A DNA stretch of 64,000 bases from Pleionea litopenaei (GCF_031198435.1 NZ_CP133548.1:248001-312000), one strand, 5' to 3'; positions 44,424-54,399 are shown, counted from the stretch's first letter. A program made the numbers and translations. Notes: generated by a model from the letters alone, not told the origin.

Positions 44424-46724
44424 ATGAATAATAAGTCTTTTCGCTGGAAAGTATTGGCGTTATCAGTAGCCACTATCTGCTCAGGAAGTGTGCTCGCTGC
44501 TGAAGACACACAAGAAGACCAGAAGGATAAGAAAGTTAAGAAAGCCGAAATTCCAGTGGTGACTGTCACAGCTCGTCGTTCAGTTGAAAATCTGCAGGAA
44601 GTGCCTGTTGCAATTACCGCGTTAAGCGATCTTGAGCTTGAGGCAAATGGTGTCGAGCTGATTACTGAAGTACAACGTTTTTCGCCCAACACCACATTGC
44701 AAAAAAGTCGCGGGACCAACTCGACAATGACAGCATTTATTCGAGGCGTTGGTCAGCAAGATCCTTTATGGGGTTATGAGCCAGGTGTTGGTATTTATAT
44801 TGACGATGTTTACATCGCTCGACCACAAGGCGCCGTTTTAGATATTCTAAACATTGAGCGTGTTGAAGTATTGCGCGGACCACAAGGAACCTTGTACGGG
44901 AAAAATACCATCGGCGGTGCCGTTAAGTATGTAACGATAGAAATGACCGGCGATGCAGAGTTTGGTGCTCGCGCAACCATCGGAAGTTTTAATCAACGCG
45001 ACGTTAAGGTGACGGGTCAAATTCCGGTCGCCAGCAATTTTTACGTAGGCTTTGGTGCGGCGTCACTCAATCGAGACGGTTTTGGTGAATTTTTAGAATT
45101 GGATTTACCCGGTCAAGATTTAGAAAATTATCATAAAGATGTGGCGGCTACTCGATTAACCATGGAGTATCGACCAACAGAAAGTTTATTTTTCCGAGCA
45201 AAGTGGGATAAAACGGTCGATGATTCAAACGCTAAAGGCGGTTATCGCTTATTACCGAGCTTATTAACCAATGCTCCAGTACCTGATAGTGTATACGACT
45301 CTTATACCAGCTTGCCTACCTTTAACAAGGTCGAAGTAGAAGGGTTTAGCTTAACCAGTGAATGGTTAATCGATGAAAATTCATCGATTAAATACATCGT
45401 CGCATCGCGTGAAAATTACTCGCCGACCAATATCGATTTTGATAATACGGCATTAAGAATATTTGATGTACCTGCGGTATACGATGATGAGCAACAAACT
45501 CAAGAGTTGCAATACAATTACAGTACCGATGGCTTAAAAGTCGTCGCGGGATACTACTATTACAACGCTGAATCTTGTGGTGTGTTTGATGCCATTTTAG
45601 AAGAGTATGGTCAATCATTATCGTTGCCAAGTCTGACACGAGAGGTTTCAGGTTGCAGTCATTCGCAAAGCAATGCAGTTTTCGCCCAGACGTCGTTTGA
45701 TTTAGATGAACAATGGTCGATGACCGCAGGCATTCGATATACCAAAGATGAAAAAGCCGCCGTAGTGCGTAATGGACTTGTGTTCGCTACGGTTTATCCG
45801 TACAGCGGTTGGGTGCCTGGTTATGTTCGTCCTGCGGGAGAACTGGTTCCTGTGGTTCTTAACGACTCGGATGATTGGTCTCGCTTTACTCCTCGCATAG
45901 GTGTCGAGTATCAATACAGTGACGATATTATGCTTTTCGCCAGCTATGCCGAGGGCTTTAAGTCAGGTACCTTTAATCCGCGAGCATCAACCGCCGAACC
46001 AGCGGCCGATCCAGAAGTTGTTAATTCATTTGAAGTCGGTATGAAAAGTGATTGGGGTGATAACTTTCGTGCCAACGTAACTTTGTTTATGTTAGAGCAT
46101 AAAGATCGTCAGTATATCTCTGTTTTACCTGGTGATAATGCCGCTGACTTAAATCAACGGTTAGGTAATATCGGTCTTTCTGAAGCGTCGGGTCTAGAGG
46201 CTGAATTAACTTATGTTGCTTCTGACAACTTGACCTTAGAAGCTGCGTTTGGATACATAGACTCAGACTTTAAAGAAGTTATCGATACCGATCCGAATAC
46301 TGGACTTCCGTTCGACAAGTCGGATCGATTTACGATTGCCAACACGCCTGACCTGACCATGAACTTAAATGCAAAGTATGTATTTGAATCGTCTATGGGA
46401 GACTTTGTTGTGAACGGTGGTTACTACTATCGAGGCGACTACGTACTCTTTGAAGAAGATTCATTACTGACGCAAGACGGTTATGGTTTAGTTAATCTAG
46501 GCGTTAACTGGTACAGCAATACGAGTAACTTAACCGTTGGATTACATATCAAAAACTTAACCGATGAAGAGTATAAAATTGGTGGTTATCAATTCGTAAC
46601 GCCTGACCCTTCTGATCCTACCGATATAAGTTTGTACACTCCTGGGTTAGGTGGAGATAATACATTGATTGCTTACTATGGCGATCCTAGAACGGTATCT
46701 TTGTCGTTTGGTTATCAGTTCTAA
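44424..46724 (+). CDS. TonB-dependent outer-membrane receptor
   Basis: A 766-residue beta-barrel with signal peptide (LALSVATICSGSVLA). Next is a TonB-box-like stretch (EIPVVTVTARR), a plug domain (VEVLRGPQGTLYGKNTIGGA) and a C-terminal Phe (LSFGYQF). It would import a ligand too large for porins using TonB energy. Being divergent from a GntP permease with a shared operator suggests an organic-acid or oligomer ligand rather than a siderophore. Confidence 0.92.
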   Translation: MNNKSFRWKVLALSVATICSGSVLAAEDTQEDQKDKKVKKAEIPVVTVTARRSVENLQEVPVAITALSDLELEANGVELITEVQRFSPNTTLQKSRGTNSTMTAFIRGVGQQDPLWGYEPGVGIYIDDVYIARPQGAVLDILNIERVEVLRGPQGTLYGKNTIGGAVKYVTIEMTGDAEFGARATIGSFNQRDVKVTGQIPVASNFYVGFGAASLNRDGFGEFLELDLPGQDLENYHKDVAATRLTMEYRPTESLFFRAKWDKTVDDSNAKGGYRLLPSLLTNAPVPDSVYDSYTSLPTFNKVEVEGFSLTSEWLIDENSSIKYIVASRENYSPTNIDFDNTALRIFDVPAVYDDEQQTQELQYNYSTDGLKVVAGYYYYNAESCGVFDAILEEYGQSLSLPSLTREVSGCSHSQSNAVFAQTSFDLDEQWSMTAGIRYTKDEKAAVVRNGLVFATVYPYSGWVPGYVRPAGELVPVVLNDSDDWSRFTPRIGVEYQYSDDIMLFASYAEGFKSGTFNPRASTAEPAADPEVVNSFEVGMKSDWGDNFRANVTLFMLEHKDRQYISVLPGDNAADLNQRLGNIGLSEASGLEAELTYVASDNLTLEAAFGYIDSDFKEVIDTDPNTGLPFDKSDRFTIANTPDLTMNLNAKYVFESSMGDFVVNGGYYYRGDYVLFEEDSLLTQDGYGLVNLGVNWYSNTSNLTVGLHIKNLTDEEYKIGGYQFVTPDPSDPTDISLYTPGLGGDNTLIAYYGDPRTVSLSFGYQF

Positions 46725-46749
46725 CAAATCGATCTGTTCTAAAAAAATC

Positions 46750-46775
46750 GGGCTCGATAGATTTGCTATCGAGCC
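46750..46775. terminator. hairpin downstream of the TonB receptor
   Basis: GGCTCGATAG and CTATCGAGCC form a perfect 10-bp stem with a 5-base loop. No T-run follows, so termination strength is uncertain. Confidence 0.5.
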
Positions 46776-46850
46776 AGTTTAGAGTTAACGACTAATCATT
46801 ATTCCTAAAACTCTCATCAAGCGGATAAATAAATTAGTGTACTCGTGATT

Positions 46851-46878
46851 AACCTGCGTTCATTCGCAGGTTTTTTTT
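46851..46878 (+). terminator. rho-independent terminator
   Basis: AACCTGCG and CGCAGGTT flank a 6-base loop and are followed by TTTTTTTT. It lies between the convergent TonB receptor and korB-like genes. Confidence 0.85.
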
Positions 46879-46884
46879 CGCAAT

Positions 46885-46912
46885 AAAAAAAGCCAGCGAA
46901 TGCTGGCTTTTT
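46885..46912. terminator. bidirectional terminator
   Basis: AAAAAAGCCAGC and GCTGGCTTTTT are symmetric around GAAT, with A- and T-runs on both sides, so it can terminate both strands. Confidence 0.8.
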
Positions 46913-46980
46913 ACTATCGACTTTATTTTTTACTCTCGCCTTTATAGACCCTTCATAAAAACAAAGCGATGGAAAAACGC

Positions 46981-48033
46981 CTATCGAAAACTTTCGTTGA
47001 TTGACGATAGGGTTTGACTGCCAGGGCAAAGTTTTTCTTGCTGCAGCTGATTTAAAGGTGTTGTGGTTGTACCCAGAAGTTCATGGGTATCGGGTGTTTG
47101 TGGGTTCAAATAAAGCAGCCCAGTTAACACTTCACCTTTTTCTTTGTGCTTTTCAATTTCGTTCATGGCTGAACGTCGACTACTGAAATCTAAATTTTCA
47201 CTGGCTTTATGAAGCCGGACAGCACTGCCATCGTGCAGGGTAATTTCTTCAGTTTTACCGGGTTCATATTGCGTCGTAATTTCTTCTTTCAGTGGAACAA
47301 AGTCAAAGGTTCCCGTCGCATTCATGTGCTCACGAACATGATCGTAGCTTTTGGTCGATTTAGGTGTATTGTTGAAGGTTACACAGGGACTCACAATATC
47401 AATCAAAGCAAAACCGCGATGAGAAATCGCCGCTTTGATGAGTGGAATCAATTGTTCTTTGTCTCCTGAGAACGAGCGAGCAACATAGCCTGCTCCCAAC
47501 TGAATGGCTGTCTCACATAAATCGATACTTGAGTAGGGGTTAGGAATGCCTTTTTTACTGGCTGAGCCGCGATCGGCCGTCGCTGAATCTTGACCTTTGG
47601 TTAAACCGTAGCAGCCGTTATTCATCACAATATAAACCATATTGAGGTTACGACGAACGACATGTGCAAATTGACCCATCCCGATAGATGCCGTATCACC
47701 ATCGCCAGAGACGCCGATATAGACTAAATCTCGATTGGCAAGGTTAGCACCGGTTGCTACCGAAGGCATACGGCCATGAACGGAGTTAAAGCCATGAGAT
47801 TTACCTAAAAAGTAAGCCGGTGTTTTTGATGAACAACCAATGCCTGACATTTTTGCTACTTTGTGCGGCTCGATGGACAACTCAAAGCAAGATTGTAAAA
47901 TTGCTGCGCTAATACTGTCATGCCCGCAACCCGCGCACAGTGTTGACAGTGCGCCTTCATAGTTGGCTCGCGTGTAGCCAAGATCATTCACGGCTAATTG
48001 TGGATGTCGAATATTTGGTCGAATAAAACTCAT
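46981..48033 (-). CDS. 2-oxoacid:ferredoxin oxidoreductase, beta subunit
   Basis: The 350-residue subunit binds thiamine diphosphate and an iron–sulphur cluster. Visible are LCAGCGHDSI (first cluster Cys pair), GIGCSSK, the TPP motif GDGDTASIGMGQFAHVVRRN with NNGCYGLTKGQ, and the last Cys in VSPCVTFNN. This pattern is closest to 2-oxoglutarate (Kor) type enzymes, but pyruvate or branched substrates are not excluded. It lies five bases after the alpha gene and is last in the operon. Confidence 0.88.
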   Translation of the reverse strand: MSFIRPNIRHPQLAVNDLGYTRANYEGALSTLCAGCGHDSISAAILQSCFELSIEPHKVAKMSGIGCSSKTPAYFLGKSHGFNSVHGRMPSVATGANLANRDLVYIGVSGDGDTASIGMGQFAHVVRRNLNMVYIVMNNGCYGLTKGQDSATADRGSASKKGIPNPYSSIDLCETAIQLGAGYVARSFSGDKEQLIPLIKAAISHRGFALIDIVSPCVTFNNTPKSTKSYDHVREHMNATGTFDFVPLKEEITTQYEPGKTEEITLHDGSAVRLHKASENLDFSSRRSAMNEIEKHKEKGEVLTGLLYLNPQTPDTHELLGTTTTPLNQLQQEKLCPGSQTLSSINESFR

Positions 48034-48038
48034 AATTA

Positions 48039-49883
48039 CTATCCTCGATCCGCTTGATGTAGGGGAGTGACGTTGTGTTGATCGAGTACTTTGTGAAAGT
48101 GCTCTGCGATATAGGTGGCGGTGATTGGCATGCCATCATAGTTAAGAATCGAAACAAAGTGATTTGGATCAATCGCCAACTCGTTGACTAACATGGACTT
48201 CATTTGAGCATCGCGATTTTGCTCGATCACAAACACACAGTCGTGCTGTTTAATAAAGCCTTCAACCTCGTCAGTAAATGGAAAAGCTTTCAGCTGTAAT
48301 CCGTCAACCGCAATATTTTGTTCAGCCAGCATATCGATGGCTTCTAGAGCCGCATCGGTTGAGGTACCAAAATAAATGGCGCCAAATCGAGTGGCTTCTT
48401 TTGCCGCTGTAATCGTTGGTTTTGGAACGCGTGTTTTTGCCGTTTCCCATTTTTTCTCTAGTCGCTGCATTGAGCGCACATAGGCTTCTGAACTTTCCGT
48501 GTAGGCAGCGTATTCATCATGCGATGAACCCCGTGTAAAGTAGCTGCCTTTGGTTGCGTGAGTACCTGGAATCGTTCGGTAACCGATGCCTTCTCCATCG
48601 GTGTCTAAATAGCGGCCCCAACGTTCTTGCAAGTTATCAAGTTCATCGGCCGATAAAACTTTTCCGCGATGATATTGAACGGAATCATCCCATTCAAATT
48701 CATCGCAAAGGTTGTCGTTCATACCCAAGTCAAGGTCACTGAGAATGATGACCGGCGTTTGAAAGTATTCCGTCAATTCAAATGCCTGAAATGACATTTC
48801 AAAACATTCTTTCGGATTCGCTGGGTACAAACATATATGTTTGGTATCGCCATGTGACGCATAAGCGGCCGCTAAAACGTCGGATTGCTGAGTGCGAGTT
48901 GGCATACCTGTCGATGGTCCGGTTCTCTGTACGTCTATCAAGACGCCAGGAATTTCAGCAAAATAGGCCAGTCCTAAAAACTCGGCCATCAAGGACACGC
49001 CAGGGCCTGAGGTTGCCGTGAAGGCGCGTGCGCCATTCCAGCTGGCACCTAATACCATTCCCATGGCCGCAAGCTCATCTTCTGCTTGCACAATGGCATA
49101 GTTTTTCATGCCATTGGCGGGATCGATTCTCAATCGTTTGCAATACTTTTCAAACGCATCGACCACTGAAGTTGATGGGGTAATAGGGTACCAGCCGGCA
49201 ACGGTGGCACCAGCATAAATTGCGCCGAGAGCGCTGCCAGTGTTACCGTCGACCAGTATTTTTCCTTTATTCATATCACGGCGTTCGATGGATAATTCGC
49301 AGGTGTCAGAGTAATGCTCTTGTGCGTATCGATAACCTAGCTCAAGCGCATGGATATTCGGGGTGATCAGTTTTTCTTTCCCCTTGAACTGGTCTTGAAC
49401 CAATTGTTGAAAAACTTCAAATTCGATATTCAATAAATACGAGAGGGCGCCAACATAAATGATGTTTTTAAATAACTGACGCTGTCGTGGATCGGTGTAC
49501 TCTTGAATACAAATTTCGGTGAGCGGGATGCCAATTAAGTGAATATCGTCGCGTTGATATTTTGGTGCAAGAGGTTTGCTGTTGTCATATAAGAAGTAAC
49601 CACCGGGTAATACTTCATCAAAGTCTTGCATCATGGTTTGGCCATTGGTGGCAACCATAAAGTCAACACCGCCGCGGCGACCTAAGTAGCCTTTGTCGTT
49701 CACTCGAACTTCATACCAAGTCGGTAAACCTTGAATATTTGATGGAAAAATATTTTTTGGAGTTACCGCAACGCCGGAGCGAAAAATTGCTTTGGCGAAC
49801 ATGTTATTCGCACTGGCTGATCCGGTACCATTGATATTGGCAAACTTTATGACAAAATCATTAACTGCTGCTATTTTGTGCAT
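48039..49883 (-). CDS. 2-oxoacid:ferredoxin oxidoreductase, fused gamma–alpha subunit
   Basis: The 614-residue protein begins with the gamma domain (FANINGTGSASANNMFAKAI to DEVLPGGYFL, about residues 12–190). It continues with the alpha domain (GNTGSALGAIYAGATVAGWY, then PITPSTSVVDAFE; QAEDELAAMGMVLGASWNGA; ATSGPGVSLMAEF). It forms a complex with the beta subunit to oxidise a 2-oxoacid to acyl-CoA and reduced ferredoxin. The upstream GltD-like gene ends 13 bases inside it, so the three genes are translationally linked. Confidence 0.9.
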   Translation of the reverse strand: MHKIAAVNDFVIKFANINGTGSASANNMFAKAIFRSGVAVTPKNIFPSNIQGLPTWYEVRVNDKGYLGRRGGVDFMVATNGQTMMQDFDEVLPGGYFLYDNSKPLAPKYQRDDIHLIGIPLTEICIQEYTDPRQRQLFKNIIYVGALSYLLNIEFEVFQQLVQDQFKGKEKLITPNIHALELGYRYAQEHYSDTCELSIERRDMNKGKILVDGNTGSALGAIYAGATVAGWYPITPSTSVVDAFEKYCKRLRIDPANGMKNYAIVQAEDELAAMGMVLGASWNGARAFTATSGPGVSLMAEFLGLAYFAEIPGVLIDVQRTGPSTGMPTRTQQSDVLAAAYASHGDTKHICLYPANPKECFEMSFQAFELTEYFQTPVIILSDLDLGMNDNLCDEFEWDDSVQYHRGKVLSADELDNLQERWGRYLDTDGEGIGYRTIPGTHATKGSYFTRGSSHDEYAAYTESSEAYVRSMQRLEKKWETAKTRVPKPTITAAKEATRFGAIYFGTSTDAALEAIDMLAEQNIAVDGLQLKAFPFTDEVEGFIKQHDCVFVIEQNRDAQMKSMLVNELAIDPNHFVSILNYDGMPITATYIAEHFHKVLDQHNVTPLHQADRG

Positions 49884-51673
49884 GGGGTTGCGGCCTCTTT
49901 ATCTTGTCCTGCTTTAGTTACTGTGTATAAAAATTTCTGCATATCCCACGCAGAGGTAGGGCAGCGTTCCGCGCATAAGCCACAATGCAAACACACGTTT
50001 TCATCTTTAACCATAACGCGCCCCGTTTTTAGGTCGCTCGAAACGTAAAGATCTTGTGAGTCATTGTCAGCAGGTGCTTTTAGTCGACTGCGTAAATCAT
50101 CTTCTTCACCATTATTGATAAAGTTAATGCAGTCGGTCGGACAGATATCAACGCACGCATCACATTCGATGCATTTGTTTTCCGTAAAGACGGTTTGCAC
50201 ATCACAATTTAAACATCGCTCAGCTTCATCATAAGCTTGCTGCAAGTCGAAACCTAATTCGACCTCGAGCTTTCGATCTGACAATGCCGTTAACTTATCG
50301 GCAAGTGGAACGATAAAGCGATCATCATCACTGACTGCATTGTCGTAGGTCCATTCGTGGAAACCCATTTTTTGAGTGAGTAGGTTAGTACCTGGCGCTG
50401 GACGTTCAAGAACACTTGAGCCATGACAAAATAAGTCGATAGAAATCGCTGCTTGGTGGCCATGCGCGACCGCCGTAATAACATTTTCTGGACCAAAAGC
50501 CGCATCGCCACCAAAGAACACTTTGGGTAAGGTAGACTGGAAGGTGGTTTCATCGACAACGGGCATATCCCATTCGCCGAATTCTAAGCCGAGGTCTCGC
50601 TCGATCCACGGAAACGCATTTTCTTGCCCAATGGCCATTAAGACATCATCGCACTCCATGAATACTATTTCACCGGTTGGCTCAAGACGTCGCTTCCCAT
50701 TCTCGTCATAGTGTGGCTCTACGACTTCAAAATTCATGCCCACTAATTTGCCATTTTCGACAACGAATTCTTTCGGCGAGTGGTTTTCATAAATAGGAAT
50801 GTCTTCATGTTCGGCATCTTCGATTTCCCAAGGTGATGCTTTCATTTCTGACTTGGGGCTTCTTACTACAACTCTTACGTCTTTACCGCCGATTCGTTTT
50901 GAGGTTCGGCAGCAATCCATCGCTGTGTTTCCACCGCCAAGCACCAATACTTTTTCGCCAATTTTTTTGGTATGTTCGAAAGCAACATTGGCCAGCCATT
51001 CAATGCCAACATGAATATTGGCATCGCCTTCTTGACGTCCAGGTAATTTATTCAAATCTCTTCCGCGTGGTGCACCTGTGCCAATAAAAACGGCATCATA
51101 CCCTTTGTCGAGAACCGATTTAAGACTATCGACATAATGGTCGAAATGACTGCTAATGCCCATATCTAAGATGTAGTTCACTTCTTCGTCGAGAACTTTT
51201 TCGGGCAATCGGAAAGAGGGGATTTGGCTTCGCATAAAGCCGCCGCCCTTGCGCTGTGCGTCGTATAAGTCAATGCTGTAACCAAGAGGTGCTAAGTCTC
51301 GAGCAACGGTTAATGAGGCTGGTCCGCCGCCGATTAACGCAACACGCTTGCCATTTTTAGTTTCGGGAATGGTCGGCATTCGGTCTTTTACGTCATCTTT
51401 ATTGTCGGCAGCGACACGTTTAAGACGACAGATGGCAACGGGCTCTTCATCGACACGTCCGCGACGACAAGCAGGCTCGCAAGGGCGGTCGCAGGTTCGG
51501 CCAAGAACACCGGGAAATACATTAGACTCCCAGTTAATCATATAAGCGTCGGAGTAACGTGCTCGAGCAATTAATCGAATGTACTCTGGGACAGGTGTGT
51601 GCGCCGGACAGGCGTACTGGCAATCAACCACCTTATGAAAATATTCGGGGTTGTTTATGTCTGTAGGTTTCAC
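49871..51673 (-). CDS. GltD-like FAD/NAD(P) oxidoreductase with C-terminal 2[4Fe-4S] domain
   Basis: A 600-residue protein. Its N-terminal Cys-rich region (DCQYACPAHTPVPEY; RTCDRPCEPACRRG) carries clusters as in glutamate synthase beta. The FAD-binding loop VALIGGGPASLTVARDLAPL and the NAD(P) loop VLVLGGGNTAMDCCR follow. The C-terminal about 100 residues hold two ferredoxin motifs (CIECDACVDICPTDC; CLHCGLCAERCPTS). Adjacent 2-oxoacid:ferredoxin genes suggest it passes electrons between ferredoxin and NAD(P)H. The direction is not deducible from sequence. Confidence 0.88.
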   Translation of the reverse strand: MKPTDINNPEYFHKVVDCQYACPAHTPVPEYIRLIARARYSDAYMINWESNVFPGVLGRTCDRPCEPACRRGRVDEEPVAICRLKRVAADNKDDVKDRMPTIPETKNGKRVALIGGGPASLTVARDLAPLGYSIDLYDAQRKGGGFMRSQIPSFRLPEKVLDEEVNYILDMGISSHFDHYVDSLKSVLDKGYDAVFIGTGAPRGRDLNKLPGRQEGDANIHVGIEWLANVAFEHTKKIGEKVLVLGGGNTAMDCCRTSKRIGGKDVRVVVRSPKSEMKASPWEIEDAEHEDIPIYENHSPKEFVVENGKLVGMNFEVVEPHYDENGKRRLEPTGEIVFMECDDVLMAIGQENAFPWIERDLGLEFGEWDMPVVDETTFQSTLPKVFFGGDAAFGPENVITAVAHGHQAAISIDLFCHGSSVLERPAPGTNLLTQKMGFHEWTYDNAVSDDDRFIVPLADKLTALSDRKLEVELGFDLQQAYDEAERCLNCDVQTVFTENKCIECDACVDICPTDCINFINNGEEDDLRSRLKAPADNDSQDLYVSSDLKTGRVMVKDENVCLHCGLCAERCPTSAWDMQKFLYTVTKAGQDKEAATPCTK

Positions 51674-51962
51674 TCGTACTTTCTTCCTTTACAGCTTTTT
51701 AGTCTTGGCGTGTGTATTGCGAATAAGTCTTATTTTCAACACATTGGACGTCGCATCGCGAACAAATCTCAACGTCTAATGACCCGCTAAAAAATGAAAA
51801 CTCACCTTCCTAAGAAGACCTTTTATCATATTTTTTATGCGATGAATATTCCGACCAGTAAGGGTTGTTAACGCGCTGAGTTATAAAAGCGGAAATTTGG
51901 AAAAGTTTCTTCTGATACTTGTTTAACCACGACCTCAATTGAGGTCGTGGTTATGGTCTGCT

Positions 51963-54029
51963 TTAGTCTTTAAGGTTTCGAATAACCAACCGGTCTTTTT
52001 CAGCCGAAAACACAGCAACGGAGTCAAAAAGGCTCGGTAGATGCTCTTGGCTTAGGGGCTCAAGTGCAGCGTTTTTTAGTTGCCGCATCTGGGGTTTGAT
52101 AATGCCTGAACGAGGCAGTGGCTTTTGTTCGTACTTCTGTTGCCACAAGCTTTCAAGCGCTTCTTCGAAGTAACCATGAAGTGGAGCCAGTATCTGGTTG
52201 TATGGTGGGTATTGCAGCAAAGCGTCAAAGTGTTGGCCAGAGACAACTTCAATGTAACTTAACTGGGATATGTTGCGGTGCTCCGTACGATTCAACCAGA
52301 AATAAGGGCGAGACGTATGGTTAGGGAGAATGAGGCGATCGGCTTGTCCATGAACAATAATGGTTGGTGTCGCGCGTAAATCACCTGTGTAACGGATCTC
52401 AGAGAGTCCTTGGCGAAGCGCTTGATCGTTCGCATTAGAGAAAAAATCCTCAAACTTTAATGTTGTTCGCAACTCCGGAAAGGTCCATGCGTTGTAGCAC
52501 AAAGTTTGTACAATGTTGTTTGGTAAGCCCTTTAGGCTTGGTACTTGCGAAGCAATATTCCGGTACTGACCAATGCGAATGCCGGCGGTTGGAGGAATGC
52601 CGCTGCTCAAAGCCCAAACTTTTTTCAGCTGCGCTTCTGACGGTTGATTAACGGTGAATATGTCGTCGCTTTGATAAGCTGTTCCGCAAGGGTCCCCAAA
52701 CAATTGACTGCGACTGTATGCCGATGCGTAGTTGGCGTTAAGTGCTGGCCAAATACCCATCGTTGTATAAATAGGTCCTAACCCCAGCGCAGAGGGCGTT
52801 ACTCCCATTGCGATGAGTTGCTGTTGTGCAAACATGGCGCGCTCTGAGGTGGTTTTCGCTGATGTTAAGCCGCTTTGATACAACCAATCACAAGCGGTTT
52901 CGGCTTGCTTTTTAAATACCATGGTTGCTGGTAAGTCCGGAATAACTGCGTAGTTTGCGCAGGGTGTATACAGGCTCTGATGAACAAAAGTGAAATAGCC
53001 TTGGTTGACCCTAAACTGTTTTGGTTCGGGTTTAGCAAGCCGCAGATCGAGCAGCGCTAGTTGTTTAACCGGTGGCGTGACGTTGGGCTCTCCGGCCATC
53101 GTTGCGTCAATCAATTGGTAGTCATCTTGCTCGGTCGCTGCCAATACGGCGGCACCAGCGTTGGATATGCCTGATGCAACTACCCAGACATCTTGTGCAG
53201 TAAGTTGACGTTTAAAATGATCATTAATGGCTTGTATGCCAAGATCGGCTGCAACAAGCGTGTAATACCCCCAATCTTTTTCGACGTTTTTTCCAGAGTG
53301 TGCGTGACGCGTTGCCACCCAATGGTTGGCATGCTCTTTTGGTTGGCCTGCGAGGTTTACCCACTCGGAAGTTGCGGTTTCAACTTCGCCGTCTAGTCGT
53401 AACTGCTTCTTCAGCTCGGTAAAGTAAAAACCGGTTCCGGTTCCTTTGTCGGTATAGCTGACTGCGCAACCTTTATTTAAAGCCCAAAATCCACTGACAC
53501 CAACGGCGCCGTAAACTCCTCGCGAGCCTGAAGAAGGAGCGACCACGAGACAGGGTTGTTTGAGATTAAAGTTTTTGGGTATTTGTATCGAAAATACCGC
53601 ACTCGCGCGACTGTTCGTTGGCGCTATCTCGGCCAGATATTCAACACCGGTTATCGGTTGGTCGAGGTGTTTTGCGTACAGTCGACCAAAGCCTCCGTCG
53701 TTCGACACATCTAACAAGGCTCGTATGTTGGTGTAGTAAGCTAATGCTCGCAATTTATGAACCGGGGGCGCAGAACTGCTTTGTAATTCGTGCACCGACA
53801 AGCCTGCCAATAATAAATCATTGTCTTTGTCGCGTATTTCTTTGCGCCAAGGTTGTGCTAATTGATACTCAATGGAGGTCGTTGATGGTGCCTCTACTTG
53901 CGCTTTGTGTGCGTGTTGGCTCGCCACAGAGTAGGGTGCAATAACCAGTGAAAAAGCTGCAAGGGTTGTCGAGCAGTGGTTAACAAGAGTCGATGATAAT
54001 TGTCGATAAAATCGTTGAGCACTAGACAT
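51963..54029 (-). CDS. D-(-)-3-hydroxybutyrate oligomer hydrolase
   Basis: Hydrolyses 3-hydroxybutyrate dimers and oligomers to monomer. The 688-residue protein has a signal-like N-terminus (LAAFSLVIAPYSVAS), the family block VVAPSSGSRGVYGAVGVSGF, then NKGCAVSYTDKGTGTGFY. A serine-hydrolase elbow lies in VVASGISNAGAAVL, and a C-terminal VVSGQHFDALL could supply the His. The signal peptide predicts periplasmic or extracellular action. It is divergent from the 3-hydroxybutyrate dehydrogenase gene, its logical next step. Confidence 0.9.
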   Translation of the reverse strand: MSSAQRFYRQLSSTLVNHCSTTLAAFSLVIAPYSVASQHAHKAQVEAPSTTSIEYQLAQPWRKEIRDKDNDLLLAGLSVHELQSSSAPPVHKLRALAYYTNIRALLDVSNDGGFGRLYAKHLDQPITGVEYLAEIAPTNSRASAVFSIQIPKNFNLKQPCLVVAPSSGSRGVYGAVGVSGFWALNKGCAVSYTDKGTGTGFYFTELKKQLRLDGEVETATSEWVNLAGQPKEHANHWVATRHAHSGKNVEKDWGYYTLVAADLGIQAINDHFKRQLTAQDVWVVASGISNAGAAVLAATEQDDYQLIDATMAGEPNVTPPVKQLALLDLRLAKPEPKQFRVNQGYFTFVHQSLYTPCANYAVIPDLPATMVFKKQAETACDWLYQSGLTSAKTTSERAMFAQQQLIAMGVTPSALGLGPIYTTMGIWPALNANYASAYSRSQLFGDPCGTAYQSDDIFTVNQPSEAQLKKVWALSSGIPPTAGIRIGQYRNIASQVPSLKGLPNNIVQTLCYNAWTFPELRTTLKFEDFFSNANDQALRQGLSEIRYTGDLRATPTIIVHGQADRLILPNHTSRPYFWLNRTEHRNISQLSYIEVVSGQHFDALLQYPPYNQILAPLHGYFEEALESLWQQKYEQKPLPRSGIIKPQMRQLKNAALEPLSQEHLPSLFDSVAVFSAEKDRLVIRNLKD

Positions 54030-54073
54030 TGGCGGTTCCTAATTTTTTATGGCATCGAGTGAATCACTTCATC

Positions 54074-54103
54074 ATGGTGACTAGTTCAATGGTGACTAGT
54101 TCA
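54074..54103. repeat. 15-bp perfect tandem duplication
   Basis: ATGGTGACTAGTTCA occurs twice head to tail, 45 bases upstream of the oligomer hydrolase start codon. Confidence 0.9.
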
Positions 54104-54317
54104 ACTTTTCGATCGTCTGTTCGTCATTTTAAAGCGTCGACTTTTTAAAGAGTTTATATTTTAAAGCGGCAATGCTTTATCAGATTGCTCTTTTAAACGG
54201 CGATAACGATTAAAAATGGTAAGCTTTAAAAAGTATCATCTGACAATTAAAACGCTCATGATGAATGAGATTATGATAACCAAGAATCAGTCCATACGGT
54301 CAAAAAATTAGGGGCTT

Positions 54318-54331
54318 TAGTACTATAGTAC
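54318..54331. promoter_or_regulatory. palindromic operator candidate TAGTACTATAGTAC
   Basis: GTACTATAGTAC is a near-perfect palindrome 68 bases before the chosen dehydrogenase start. It differs by one base from 44337–44350. A shared regulator is likely; a LuxR-type regulator such as the 38546 product is one candidate. Confidence 0.6.
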
Positions 54332-54399
54332 AGTTCATGGATGCTGCGGTTATTTGTCATGCTAGACGTCTGACAGATTTTTTAGTTTATGAGAGCTTT

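Larger units (their letters stand above)
54030..54399. other. divergent promoter region of the 3-hydroxybutyrate genes
   Basis: It contains a 15-bp perfect tandem repeat (ATGGTGACTAGTTCA at 54074 and 54089), several TTTTAAA runs and the operator candidate at 54318. No gene is seen. The ATG at 54337 could extend the dehydrogenase frame but is an unlikely start. Confidence 0.5.
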
